A stretch of 64,000 nt of DNA from Asterella californica (lineage: Eukaryota; Streptophyta; Marchantiopsida; Marchantiales; Aytoniaceae): positions 992,001-1,056,000 of the forward strand of contig JAYKYS010000016.1 in NCBI GenBank assembly GCA_036924285.1, written 5' to 3'. The notes beneath the pieces are model-generated. The model saw only the letters and a program-made list of their open reading frames with translations, did not search any database and had not been told where the DNA came from. How positions within the stretch are numbered: position 1 is the stretch's first letter; each line of letters opens with the position of its first letter. This document shows, piece by piece, positions 43,684 to 55,858 of the stretch. A program made the translations under genes and the position numbers.

Positions 43684-46531
43684 CAAAGAAGAGTTGAGTG
43701 AGGTAGAGATTGTGAGAAGACTCTCTACCTTGAAGTTTGGTATCAATGTCACTCAAGAAGAGAAAAGTAGATTCCTAGATATATTTCAAAAATATATCCA
43801 TGTGTTTGCTTTCAGCTACAAGGATTTGAAGGAGGTGACTCTCGAGACTCATCGAATCGAATTGGAGGAGCACGCAAGACCAGTTCGACAGAAGCAGAGA
43901 AGGGTCAATCCCACAACGGCAATGATGGCCAAGGAGGAGATAGACAAGTTGAAAGAGGCAAGTTTCATCTATGAGGTGGAGAACTCAGAATGGGTTTCAC
44001 CCATTGTGATTGTCAAGAAGAAGAATGGTAAGCTGCGAGTGTGCATAGACTATAAGAAGCTGAATGTAGTTACCAAGAAGGATTATTATCCTCTACCATT
44101 TATAGATGAGATTTTGGAGGAAGTTGCTGGTCATGAGTGGTACAGCTTTGGTGATGGTTATAGTGGGTATAACCAGATCAAGATAGCACAGGAGTACCAA
44201 CAGTTGACTACTTTCACTACTCCTTGGGAAACATTTGCATTTCGGGTGATGCCATTCGGACTGTGTAATGCTCCGGCCACGTTTCAAAGGTTCATGAACA
44301 AGGTGTTTGAACCATTCATAGGGAAGTTTGTTCGGGATTTCATTGACGATTTTTGTGTGTACGGAAGAAAGGAGGACCACTTTAATCATGTGATCAAAGT
44401 TTTGCAGCGGTTGGAGCAAGCCAACGCTTCTCTAAATCCAGAGAAGTGCATCTTTGGCTGCGAAGAAGGTCTGCTGTTAGGGCACATCATTTCCAAGAAT
44501 GGGATTGCGGTAGATCTTGAGAAAGTGAAGAAGATTGTGGATCTTCCATTTCTGATCAACTTGACAAAGTTGAGGTAATTTCTTGGCATGGTTGGATATT
44601 ATCGTAGGTTTGTCTTTTCCTTCTCAAACAAAGCAATAGCTTTGACTATGTACATGAAGAAGAGAGTTGATTTTGACTTGATAGTACATGATCAGAAGAC
44701 AAAGGAAGCATTTGAGGAGCTGAAAAAGGCATTAGTGACAGCTCCTATACTTGCTAAACCTGAGTGGAGTAAAGCATTTATTCTGTATACGGATGCCTCC
44801 AATGTAGCAATCGGATGTACATTAAGTCAGCTAGATGGAGATGGGCATAATCATCGTATAGCTTATGCTAGTAGGCAGATGGTTCCAGCGGAGAAGAATT
44901 ACTCCGTGACTGAACGAGAAGGATTAGCGGTGATCTTTGGATTGAAGAAATTTTGACACTACTTGCTAGGAGGGAAATTTTCCATAGTCACAGATCACAA
45001 GGCTTTAAAGTATATCTTTAATAAGTCTAATGCCGAAGGTCGTATTGCTCGTTGGAAGATCCTTCTAACAGAATACGATTATGTGATCGAAGATAGACTA
45101 TGGAAAAAGCATGCGAATGCTGATCTTTTGTCAAGGACTTATGATGATGAGGGAGAAGAACCGTTTGATGATTCATTTCCAGACGAGCATCTGATGACCA
45201 TCACAAGCATCGAGGAGATACCGGACGAGTACAAGGAAATTTGGAGTTTTCTTGCAGATGGCTCTTTTCCAGAAGGTATGCATACCCGAGAACGTAATGC
45301 GTTGATCAAGAGATGCAAACCTTACACCATGGTGGAGGGAATTCTATTTCATCAAGGAGCAGATGGGTTACTAAGGAGAGCAGTTGGTCAGAAGGAGGCG
45401 TTCAAGTTGATGCACGAGTTTCACGATGGCACTGTTTGCGGAGGTCACTTTGCTGGTAAGATAACAGCTTTCAAGATTTTGGATGCGGGTTATCACTGGA
45501 GAGGGATTTTCAAGGAGTGTTTAGACTATTGCAAAACTTGCGACGTATGTCAAACATTTGCTCTGAAGTCTACTAGAACACCTCCGTTAAGATCAAGTCC
45601 AATATTAGAACCATTTGAGAAGTGGGGTATTGACTTCGTAGGTCCTCTTAATAAGACACCTCGAGGTAATAGATACATTGTAGTCGCCACTGACTATTGT
45701 ATCAAGTGGGTAGAGGCTAGACCTTTGAGAGAGACAAATGAAACAGAAGTCGGTAGATTCTTATGAGAGAGGATCATCACAAGATTTGGATGTCCGTTAG
45801 AGTTGGTCTCGAATAGAGGAGGAGAGTTTGTAAGGAGCATGACTACTGCTATGCTACAACACTTTTCTATCAAGGCACGAGTAACGACCTCATACAAACC
45901 AAATGCCAATGGTCTTGCGGAGAAGACCAATCTTACACTTTGTACGATGCTCGCCAAAGATGCTGGTGTTGAGACTGCGAAACATACTTGAGATAAGAGG
46001 CTACATGCCATCTTATGGGAGTACCGAACGACAACAAAGACTTCTACTGGATACTCTCCATTTCGACTGGTTTATGGAGTGGAGTCCAAGTTGCCGATCC
46101 AATTCGAATTGGATACTTTTCAAACTATTCAACGAAAGTTGAAAAGGTCGAGAGGAGAAGACGTGGTCAGATCAAGAAGGGAGCAACTCATGGAGTTGGA
46201 AGAGATCCGAGCGGTAGCAATGATCCGGATGGAACGAGCTCAGGCGTATCAAAAGAAGAGTTACGACAAACGGTTGGACAAGAGGGAGGTAAAACCTTTT
46301 CAAGTCGGAGATTGGGTTATGTTGTATGATGCTATCAGATTCAAGAGGGCTAGGAAGAAGTTTCTTCCAAGATATTTTGGTCCTTTTGTTGTAGATAAGG
46401 TGTGGAGCAACTTCACATATGACCTTCAAGAGTTGGGAGGAAAGAGATTCGATCGGGTCAACCATGACAAGTTGAAGTTGTTTCATCGACGAAAGTTCTC
46501 TCTTCACTCCGAGGACGGAGCAAAAATTTAG
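43607..46531 (+). pseudogene. pol: Pol of element 3: one frame with four nonsense codons
   Basis: RT (43900-44500) has VRVCIDYKKLN-type KLRVCIDYKKLN, GDGYSGYNQI, FGLCNAPATFQRFM and catalytic FIDDFCVYG. RNase H has YTDASNVAIG and KALKYIFNK. The integrase zinc finger has HEFHDGTVCGGHF and CKTCDVCQ; the core has Asp in WGIDFVGPL, Asn in VSNRGGEF where Asp is expected, and Glu in NANGLAEK. A C-terminal module (GDWVMLYDAIRFKR, RYFGPFVVDKV) ends at 46531. All segments share one frame, interrupted only at 44576 (TAA), 44954 (TGA), 45764 (TGA) and 45989 (TGA). The nonsense codons plus the integrase Asp-to-Asn change make it inactive. Confidence 0.9.
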
Positions 46532-46532
46532 T

Positions 46533-46544
46533 CCGGGGGTAAAA
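46533..46544 (+). other. Polypurine tract of element 3
   Basis: CCGGGGGTAAAA precedes the LTR start TGTAACGACC, the usual layout of plant Gypsy elements. Confidence 0.8.
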
Positions 46545-47450
46545 TGTAACGACCTATGTTACACATAGGAAGTTTGTCTATTAGTAAGGTGTTTAGTTAT
46601 AACTAAGTGTTGAGAATGTTTATTTGCTGCCAAAGTACTTTAAGGAGGTATCAAGTTAGTCATGACTAGCTAAAAGTTAGTTATGGTTAAACTTAGCTGT
46701 ACTTTTGGCAGAATTCAGATATTTGCTAAAGAGTGAGCACTACTATCTTGTCATCTTGTCTAAAAGGTAGAAAGGAGGTGGAAAGTATCTCTTATCTCCT
46801 TTTTAGTGGTTGGATTAAAGTTGTGGACTTTGTTGGCATTAAAAACAAGAAGAGATTCCACATGTTTCCTTTTTAGTGGGTCCTAGTGTAGAGGGGGGGT
46901 GGAAATTCGAGATTCCTTGAGAATATTCTAGAATCCTTCTAGAAGTTGTTGACTTTGAAGGAATAAGCCCATGTGAAAAGGTAAAAAGCCCATGTGATTA
47001 ATGCTTTTACTTTAAGTAATATCTTAGTAAAACTCGGTAAAAGTAGTTACGGCTGAGTTACCGGAGGGTATCAAAGTAAAAACCTAGAATGTATAAATAG
47101 AGGAGTAGAGAAGAGCTCCTCATCCTTGTTTTCACATTGTCGTAATGACAACTTGAGTAATATAAAGAGTGTGAGATATTTTTAGCATGTGAGAACTTGA
47201 GAGACGTCGTTAGAATGGAGGATTTTAGTTGATGTATTTAAGGAGATTTTTAGTTGATAAGTTTGTGGGTGTATGAATGAGTGAACTTAGCATTTTTCCC
47301 TTCAAGATTCATGGTGTGCTTCCATCAAAGCCATCAGAGGTGACCCCTGAGTGAGAGACAGGCCCGACATTTGCAGATTCATCGGTGGCGATCGTGGAGG
47401 TTGAGAGATCGGGGGGGCTAGTTGATCGATGAGATTGTGGAGGGTTTACA
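46545..47450 (+). repeat. 3' LTR of element 3 (906 bp)
   Basis: It runs from TGTAACGACC to GGGTTTACA and matches 36637-37543. A TATAAATA box is at 47092. It supplies the true LTR start missing from the 5' copy. Confidence 0.92.
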
Positions 47451-49165
47451 GAATCTGTGACAGGTTGTTCAAATATCCAGTCTGCCAGATCTAGTAGTAG
47501 AAGAAGAAGACATCTCTTCTCAGCACTCTGGTGGATGTTTCCGACCAGAGGAAGAAGCAGAAGACGCACGGGTAAACACCCTGAGTGGATACATTCACCC
47601 CAACGAACCGCTTCTAGAGAGCAGCGGGTATCTCTGAGACACCAAAGGAAAAAAGAAGAGCTCAAGAAGATCCGATCGATAGAGTTGGAAGAGCTTTCCA
47701 TATCGAACATTATCTTTAGAGAAGATAGAAGTCAACCCGATGACCACGTGTATAAAGTAGATTTTGGTTCTGGTTACGCGGAAGACATCTTCCCAAGTGC
47801 GGGAGAGGCTTCTCAAGGTGAAGGAAGACTGGAGGAGATCGCTCCAGATATCTCAGAAGGTGGCAGCGACACTCTGACTCAGAAGACGACATTCGTGACT
47901 CAAACAGACCTGAGCCTTCGAGAAGACCATCCCCACCATCTAGGCCTGAGAGAGGAAGAAGTTGGCAGTCGACATGGCTTCCCACACTCGGCAGAAATAC
48001 CATCCGTACGATGATGATGCTGACGCGGATGACTTCATCACGATGTTCGAGACCATCTCTCGATCCAACAAGGAAGACTTTGATGCCGACAGACTCCGTG
48101 TATTTTCTAGTTTGATCGTAAGGAAGGGAAGGAAATGGATGAGTAAAGCGTTGGATGACGAGTTAGTTATGGCCGCTTGGGCTACTCTGAAGGCAACTTT
48201 TTTGAAGAGGTTCAGAGGAGTGGGCTATGATCGGATGAACCTCATAGAACTTCAGAGGCTCGAACGAAAGAAGAAAGAGACACTACGAGATTACACCGAG
48301 AGGTTTGAAGACCTCTTGGATCACATCTCTCAGAACCAAGGCAGGCCCGTTGACTGAAGAAACTACACATGCCCTAGGCTTCACTGAGTTCCAGTCTACT
48401 CCGAGAATCCTCAAAATGGCGGACCAGACCAGAAGACGATCTTTGGGACAACTGAAGGATGTCTTGACGATAATTGAGGGACTATCTTTTTACCTCACTT
48501 ATATCATTTTGCAACCTGTAGCTAAGGTTGGATATCATGTTTTGATAAGAAGACCTTGGCTATATGCTGCAAATGTAAATCCCGATTGGAGAAGATATCG
48601 TTTGAGGTTTTCCAATCCTACACCCAAGCCGGGCGAGAAGACCAAGGTCTCACTCTCTTGGATGAAGATTGAGCATCAAGGTGAAACTCCCTCTACGACC
48701 GAGGAGTACACGTCAGAAGACTCGACTGCGTTTTCTGACAATGATGGAAGACATGATGAGTTTGTGGTGAATAACTTGAGTATTACAAATACCACAGAGG
48801 AGGCAGAAGAAGTGATCTGTGGATACATTGAGTGCTACAAAATTGCGGAAGAAGAGTTTCCAGAAGACGAAAGTACTATCTTCCCTTTGGAGAGAACCGA
48901 CAGTTGGTCGTCCAGAAGACGAAAGTATTGTCTTCCCTTCGGAAGATCAGTTAGCTGATCTTCCAAAAGACGAATCTGAACTGGAAGAAGCTCCCAAACC
49001 GGAATATTTTGGTGCTAGTGAGTACAGTCACACTGAAGGAATGGTGAACCCTGATGATCTTCAAGATATGGAGATTGCCCCGAGGAAGAAGCTAAAACTT
49101 TCCAAGGTGATCAAGAGCCAGCAGTTGGAAGACTTTAGAGAACTTTTGACAGAGTTCTAGGACGT
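47451..49165 (+). pseudogene. Gag and protease remnant of element D
   Basis: A basic then acidic N-terminal part (47457-48014) is followed by a retrotransposon Gag domain (about 48000-48357: DFITMFETISRS, KWMSKALDDELVMAAW, LRDYTERFEDLLDH). The next frame (48359-48958) gives the second half of a protease domain (VLIRRPWLYAANVNPDWRRY) and an acidic linker. A third (48960-49160) gives SQQLEDFRELLTEF, which normally leads into RT, ending at a TAG. Zinc knuckle, protease active site and all of RT-RH-IN are missing. GAAGAC strings are frequent, as in C. It lies on the internal side of the D primer site, with element 3 between. Confidence 0.72.
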
Positions 49166-49330
49166 CTTGTTGCGGATGAGCAACCAGGAGTTGCAGACAC
49201 GGCTGCAGCAGCGCGAGCATGAGGTTCAGCAAACAAGGAGAAGCTCACTTGACTCCTAGAAGAGAAGACGACATGGGGAGCACTGCGGGAAGCTGTGGAA
49301 GCTCAAGCCGCAGCAGAGAAGAAGCAGCGG
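49166..49330 (+). repeat. C-family LTR fragment (coiled-coil part of the LTR gene)
   Basis: It encodes SNQELQTRLQQREHEVQQ, matching SNQEFQARLQQRDQEVLR at about 29270-29330 of C, and continues with the same kind of repeat. It is joined directly to the pre-RT segment of D, so the rest of the D interior and the first half of the LTR are deleted. It is cut at 49330 by element E, whose left target-duplication candidate is agcgg. Confidence 0.7.
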
Positions 49331-50722
49331 TGTCGGAGTGTGATCCGTCTACCTAGAAAAGCGCCGGGCTTTTGGCTGTGGTTGTTTACTCAAGAGGTTG
49401 GCTTTCAGGTAACAACAGGGCTATAAACACTCACACAGGTGTGTAAGATCTTGTAATATACTCAGAAAGCGAAATTCAGGTATAACTAGCAGTAATAGGA
49501 TCCGGCGGCGAACTTTGACACCCACGGAGAAGAAAACTATGAAGGTTTAGACTTCTAAACTTCCCCTACATGCAAATGAGGTACTACTGAACTCACACAC
49601 GAAGTTTCAGCCTGAGATCAAATTCTGACACCGAGATGTTGACAGAAAAGTTCTGAGTAAGAAAATTGTGGCAATTTCTGGTACCCAGCTGGCTATTTCA
49701 ACCTAGAACAGAAGATTGGCTCGATCAAATTCAAATATTCTCAAAGTATTTGAAGTCTACAGGGTGCTGAACATCCCTGTGAAGTTGGGACTCCTGAATG
49801 TACACAGAACTCCAGATCTCCTCCTCTGAAGTCGCTGCTCTAGATTAAGAGCTTTTCAGACCCCTCCAGCTTCAGCGGCCGCCCTGAATTATTCAGTCAC
49901 TCAATCAATGCGAAACTTTTTGGGAAATCGTAGCCCTGCTGGCAGAGAACACAACCTCGAAGTTTTGAAGCAATTTCCTCAAATCTGCTGCAAGTGACAC
50001 TGAAAACCCTAAATCCAACAAAAGTGATTCAATTCTGGCACAATTCGAACTTCAATTGGTCATAACTTCGGCTTTATTGACTCAAATCGATCGAAAATTT
50101 CACTGGAAGTGCTTGGCATGACGAGCTCTACCCTCCTTTGCACTCAGATTTCGAAGTCCCCTCACCAAATGCTCGAACTCTCTTTTAGAGCTCTGTTTCT
50201 AAATTTAGAGTTAAACTAAAGACAAAAACAGACCAATGGGAGTTCATAGCTCCACTTGGTTTTCCTTTAGTGCCCTAATCCACGTGGTAACTCAAATTCA
50301 CTCAAAGGCTACCACGTCAGCCCCTAAAGTGCCAGCGTAAATCTTAAACTTCACGCGAAGGCATGTAAAATAACACGTAACCCTAAAAGATAACTTAACC
50401 AATCTAGAAAGCGTGCATGGGCGACAAGTAAGTACAACCCATGAGCTTAAACCTCTATCAGCATGGAAACCTTAAGTTATGTACTTTCACAACATAAATA
50501 AGCATGATATCATTTGCACAAGCGGAGGAGTGCTTGAACAAGATAGATAACATACTATCAACATACTAAGACTCAAAATATTAACACAATAGTGTCAACA
50601 CCGTATGCAAAGGTGTCAAACATATGTATAAAGGACTGGAAGTAACATGAGCTAACTTCTAGAACTACTAAACTCAAGCGTCGGAGTAGAAGTCAAGCAT
50701 GTAGCCGCCAAGTAGCGCGACA
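49331..50722 (-). repeat. 3' LTR of element E (1392 bp)
   Basis: On the minus strand it starts TGTCGCGCTACTTGG after a polypurine tract and ends CACTCCGACA, homologous to 6706-8078 of A with moderate divergence. The plus-strand left edge is TGTCGGAGTG at 49331. Confidence 0.92.
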
Positions 50723-50734
50723 TCCACCCCCTCT
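50723..50734 (-). other. Polypurine tract of element E
   Basis: The minus strand reads AGAGGGGGTGGA just before the LTR start, as in element A. Confidence 0.85.
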
Positions 50735-50768
50735 GAACCTGCACATCCTCCGGTATGTGCCATCCAGA

Positions 50769-53700
50769 TCAAGACTCTTCAGCTTCGGCTTCAAACTCAT
50801 CTTCAACCTGCATTGAGTCTTCAGCTTCATCCTCCGTAAACTCTGCAACGTTCTGGTCCTCCCCTCTCCTCCTAAAGAGCTTGATTCTCTTTCCTGCGAC
50901 TGGTATCTTGAGCACTGCACCATCTAACTCTCTCAAGGAGTATGTGGCATTATCATAGACTTCTAACACCACATAAGGTCCAAACCATCTCTTGGAGAAC
51001 TTCCTGATAGTGCTATGCTGATTATCAAGACTACTATCATAGACTAACACCCAATCACCTTCTTTAATTGGTTTGGGTCGTAGTCTATGCGTTCTATCAA
51101 ATCTGCCTTTGTTTCTCTCTCTAGCAATCTTTAATCTTTCGACAGCTTTGGCAACATCCTCAGGTCTTCGTTCTAACTGCTGGATCCTTAATGCAAGAAG
51201 ATCCTCCGTACTTCTACCATCTTCCCATGGCAAAACATTCCAAGTAGGCACAACCTCCTCAATCGGCATCACAGGTTTCTGTCCTAGTATCAATTCTGCT
51301 GGCATGTAACCTGTAACGGTACTATGAGTTGTACGGTCTGCCCATAAAGCAAACGATAGCAGTCTAGGCCATTCACGGATCTTACCCTTGCAAGCTTTTA
51401 CCAAAGCTTTGATGATTGGCGGATGACCTCTTTCGCTCTTGCCATTCCCTTCAGGATTGTAAGCAGTGGTTAGCGCCAACTTGATTCCCAATCGCTTGAA
51501 GAACTCAACTGCTTCTTGTGAATCCAGCTCACCCCTATCTGCAGTGATCTCTCCCACACACCCATATCTACAAATAACATCTTCAAGTAGAAAGCGGCAG
51601 ACACTAGCAGTGGTCTTCGTCCTCAAGGCACGGCCTTCAACTTGGTTAGATAGATCTTCTCTAGCCAAGACTAGATATCTCATTTGTCCAAGCTCAAATG
51701 GCATAGTTATCAGACCACTACCCATTTGTAATGAATGGCTAAAGGATAAGTAGGATGCAATCCATCACGATGACGTACGTTGGAATACATCTGGCAAGGT
51801 ATACAGGATGAAACAAATTGTACTGCATCCTTATACATACCCTTCCACCAATACTTCTCCTTCATCTTGGCACCAAACTGTAACCCAAACTCCTCTATGA
51901 CCGGTCCATAGACTCTCATGAAACTCCTTGATCAGCTGCTGCTGCAATTCCAAGTCACATACCACCCGTTGCGGTATACCTCCTTGTAGCTTAGGACGCT
52001 TCCATAGATGTCCTCCATGTAAAAAGTAACCATAAGCTATTCTACGGATCCTCTTGAAATCTGCATCAGACCAGCCTTCTTGCCTTTCCAGTGAACTCAA
52101 ATAGCGTCCAAGATCCAACCACTCGCCATCATACATAGTTTCCTCAAAAAACTCCAACGAGGCTGCAAAACAGCTTCTATCTCTTCTAGCAAGAGCACTA
52201 GAATAGAACTCTGTCCCCACATCCTCCTGATCATCTATCATTTCTTTCTCATCGTAATACCTAGCCCTTGATAACATATCTGCCACAGGATTATCCTTCC
52301 CTGCAATATGTCTAAACTTTGGATTCAAGGACTTGATATATGCTATCCACCTCAACATAGCAATATCTGGAGTTGTACAGCTAGTGATCATTCCCAAGAG
52401 AGGTAAACAATCTGTCTCCACAACCACAGGTACTCCTATCAAGTATTCCTTGTCACTCTTCATCGCAGTAACTACTCCCCATAGTTCTCTCTTGACCTGA
52501 GGGTAGTCTCTCTGCCGTGAACTTAATACCTTAGCACCAAAATACACCACATACCTATTTCCATCCTGATCATCTTGTCCTATAGCCCATCCAATGCCAA
52601 TAGGACTAGTATCAACAGTAAGGATAACAGATCTGTCCAACTCATATGTTACCTTCCGTAGAGTTGGTGGTGAAGACAACAGATCCTTCAACTTCTTCAT
52701 AGACTCGCTTTGCTCCTCTTGCCACTGAAATCTTTGCCCCTTCCTCAACAACTTGTACAACGGATCTACTACATGAGCAAAGTGTGGAATCCATATATGA
52801 TAAAACACACATGCACCTAGAAACCTTCTCACCTCGGTAACCGATCCACACGTCTCCTTCATTCTTCGAATGGCATCAACCTTATTTGGACAAGGTTTCC
52901 GACCATAAGATCCACATAGATGCCCTACAATCAACACCTCTTGTTCTCCAAATACAGACTTTGCTCCTGATAATGTCAAATGAACCTCCTCCAGTCGACT
53001 CAATATCTTATCACAATCAGCTATGTGATATGCATTAAACTTACGGCACCCCCTCTGATCCATTACCTCATTCTTCTCCTCCTCAGCACACCCTTTGATC
53101 GGCACATCATCAAGGAATGGCATAGTTTTTTCAGGAATGAAGTCGCTCAAAACTTTGTTCATGCCATTCATCATATGTGCTACAGAATTGGTAGCACCTT
53201 GCGGTAAGGTGCACATCCTTAGTAACCCCAAAGGCGTCCTCATTGTAGTCAAGTCTCTACTTTCAGAGGATAACTGAAACTGATCATATCCTGAATATAA
53301 ATATCCCATTGAATAGATAGCACGACCAGCAAAAGCCTCTGCAAACTCGTCTACAATAGGTCCTATACCCATATTCTTGATAGTCACCTTGTTAACTGGC
53401 TGCATATCTTGAATGAATCTCAAAGCTCCACTCTTCTTCGGAATAGTAAACCATCTGCTAGAGTAAGGAGCTATAGATGGTTCCAAGATACCCATCCTAA
53501 TCCTCTCATTAAGCAAGTCTATCAGCTTTGGCAGATGAGCTCTAGGCACAGGGATAGGACGTAGATTCCAAGGCACATGCGATATAGTAAAGATTACCAT
53601 AGATACAACTACACTTGGATCTACACATCCTACTTCATGCGACTCAAATGCAAACACCTTACCATGCCTAGATAGCATCTCCCTGAAGCTCTTCTTCTCT

Positions 53701-54284
53701 TGCTCAATAAGAAATCCATCACTTCCAATCCTTAGCTCCTTCAGTGTTGTTTCTGTGAACTGGTGCCCAATTCTTCTCGGTCCTCTGAGCGTCGGTTCTC
53801 GTGCAGCTTGCTCCATCTTCTGATTGTAATCGAGTGGCAAAGGCAAAGCCACTGGTTTGACTTTCTTTGCCACTGACTTGTACTTGGTCTCCACATACAC
53901 CTTTTATCGATCTATAAACTTATCAATAACATCATAAAGCTCCTTGGAGCTCACTCTCACCACTCTATCTACATCATCTGTAGAGCTTTCTAATATAGAT
54001 TTCAACTCTCCTATAGTATCTACCAAATACTGCTCTTCAAACACTCCAGATATGTATTCGTCTCCTCCTAACTCTCCACTATCCCACAAAGACTGCTGTA
54101 CATACTTCACATGTTGCCTCTCAAACCTCTTCAGATTCTCAATCTTCTTATAACACACTGATCCACATGATGTCAGTCGTAAGAAGCCAGTGGATAAAGC
54201 TTCCTGCTCTACTGGATCAAGCGAGAATCCTAGCTCTACTGTACCGTTGAAGTCTCGCTCTTCAATGGTACTCTGCCAAAACTC
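50769..54284 (-). pseudogene. pol: Pol of element E
   Basis: It is homologous to Pol of A end to end. Lesions: a TAA near 53902 where A has CAA; a small insertion near 51880 that shifts frame within the integrase zinc-finger region (two frames overlap around 51831-51919); and a one-base loss near 51720 that removes the first integrase Asp (WVVDLV becomes WVVV). RT (GYLYSGYDQF, FLDDVPIKG), RNase H and the integrase C-terminal half (TADRGELDSQ, NGKSERG, RWFGPYVV) are otherwise readable. The frameshift heptamer at its start reads GAGTTTT. Confidence 0.92.
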
Positions 54285-55858
54285 CTAGACTCTCTAAACT
54301 CATGAGTAATCTTAGGCAGTGGACGGTCTCTCAAGCTATCACGATTCCTCTCATGTTCTGCAGCAACGGTCAAAAACTGAACAGCTCTTTTGCCGTCTCT
54401 ACTACGTATCCTAGCATAGGCTGAACCATCATCCATAACTCGTGTCTCCATTCTAACAGCAGTAATGTAAGGCTGCCCTAGAATGATAGGATAGGTTGAC
54501 ATGTCTTGTACAAAGAAATTCTGAACATCACTGATCACCTACAATTACCTTGATGTTGGGACAAGCACCATAGAGTTCTCCTCTCTGGTTGTTGGCAGCG
54601 CGGATAAGCCATCCATGGTCGGTGTCTATGGGCCATCTCCCACGCTTGTACAGCTCCTTAGACATCAGATTAATCTCTGAGCCATGATCAATCAACGCCA
54701 CCACAGGTTCCTCTAGATCTCCCAGCTTCACTAAGGTCTCTGTGGTTGCTCTTGCCCAATGGTTGTGAGAGTAATGGCTCTTTTGCGATGCTTCCACCTC
54801 ATCTTCAAACCTCACGTGCTGATAGGATCTCCCCTCTGATACTTGAGAGCAGTAACCAGCAATCTCATCTTCCTCATCATCCGACAGTTTGGTCCCTAGA
54901 GCATTAAGCGTAGCGGCTTCACCCAAAATTTGACGTTTCCTCTTGATGATATCTATGATAACCTCATGGAACTCACGCTTTGCAATCCCAAGAATCTCAC
55001 TCAAAGTAAACTCAACTTTCCCATTCAAGATACGGTTCTCTAACACCTGCTTCAAGTCTGTAGCAATCTCAATGTCAGACTGAAGTTTGTATGCAGGCAT
55101 CTTACCCTTCTCCTTGCTTCTCTCCTTCTCCTTTGGTGTTGTAGGTGGTAGATCCTCCATAGTCTCCTCCCGAGTAGATGTTGTCTCCTGCCTTGCCTCT
55201 GGTCTAGCCTTTTCACTCCTTGTAGCAGGCCGTTTGGCTGTAGAAGCCTCACCTGCATCCTCCCTCCTACGTTTTTCTTCTAGTACAGCTTCATGATGAC
55301 TTCTTGCAACATAAGCATGCACTGACATAGTGTCTACAGGGTCATTCCATCCTGTAGTTTCTCGAATTGAGTTGCCAACCCTCCGTAGCACATCCTTGTC
55401 TAACTCTGTTTTAGCTACGGACCGCACTACATCAGACCACAACCCAGTAGTCCCTTTCTCTCTCTCCATTTCCACTTTCACTCCACACGTAGCAGCATTC
55501 ACAAGAGAAACAGCATGTGATGCTGATATCTCATTCACAAGTCTCTTCATACCACCCTTGCCAAAGTTGGTTCCCAACATCATCCCAGTCTCTCTCAGAT
55601 GGATCTTACCATCTTTGAAGAAGATAAGATCCTTCCTCAATGCATCTGAAAACTCCCCACAATCTCTTCTTACATGGTCTAGGCTATCACACCATATACA
55701 ACGATGAACAAAGCCTTCTCTCATCTGAGGTCTTTGCATAGCAGGCTATACATTCTACTCCTTCTCTTCTAACCTAGTGAGCTTAAGCTTAAGCTCCTTC
55801 ATACCCTTAATCAACTCATCAAGCGGTGAGTCTTCCTCTCTAGCAATTACCAAAGCGG
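54236..55858 (-). pseudogene. gag: Gag-protease of element E, 5' end missing
   Basis: It corresponds to Gag of A from about residue 250 to the end. Two CAG codons of A are TAG here (about 55750-55765). A two-base loss near 54535 shifts frame just after the protease region (motif ALIDHGSEINLM near 54690). The zinc knuckle CIWCDSLDHVRRDC is intact. Truncated by the LTR of F at 55858. Confidence 0.92.

Larger units (their letters stand above)
36637..47450 (+). mobile_element. Element 3: Athila/Tat-like Gypsy element with a long leader, inactivated
   Basis: Two LTRs (36637-37543 and 46545-47450) of ~0.9 kb flank a primer site, a ~3.3-kb leader with repeats, an extra zinc-knuckle ORF, gag, protease and a pol reading in one frame but with four nonsense codons. 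The RT (YPLPFIDEILEE, FGLCNAPATFQRFMNKVFEP, FIDDFCVYG) is of the plant Athila/Tat style. The 5' LTR lacks its first ~8 bases (no TGTAACGA) and the flanks show no target duplication (gaatc follows on the right). It is inserted in element D. Confidence 0.9.
49331..55858 (-). mobile_element. Element E: mutated copy of A, minus orientation, truncated by F
   Basis: 3' LTR (49331-50722), polypurine tract, pol and the 3' two-thirds of gag are present in reverse order. Nucleotide and protein similarity to A is high over the whole length. It bears several nonsense codons and indels. At 55858 the gag is interrupted by the 3' LTR of element F; the remaining gag and 5' LTR must lie beyond the window. Confidence 0.92.

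Noticed and set aside
49326..55858. Same flank AGCGG next to both E (49326-49330) and F (55854-55858)
   Set aside because: The flanks lie in different contexts (C-type LTR gene and E gag) and each partner site is outside the window; a five-base match is weak evidence of a shared target.
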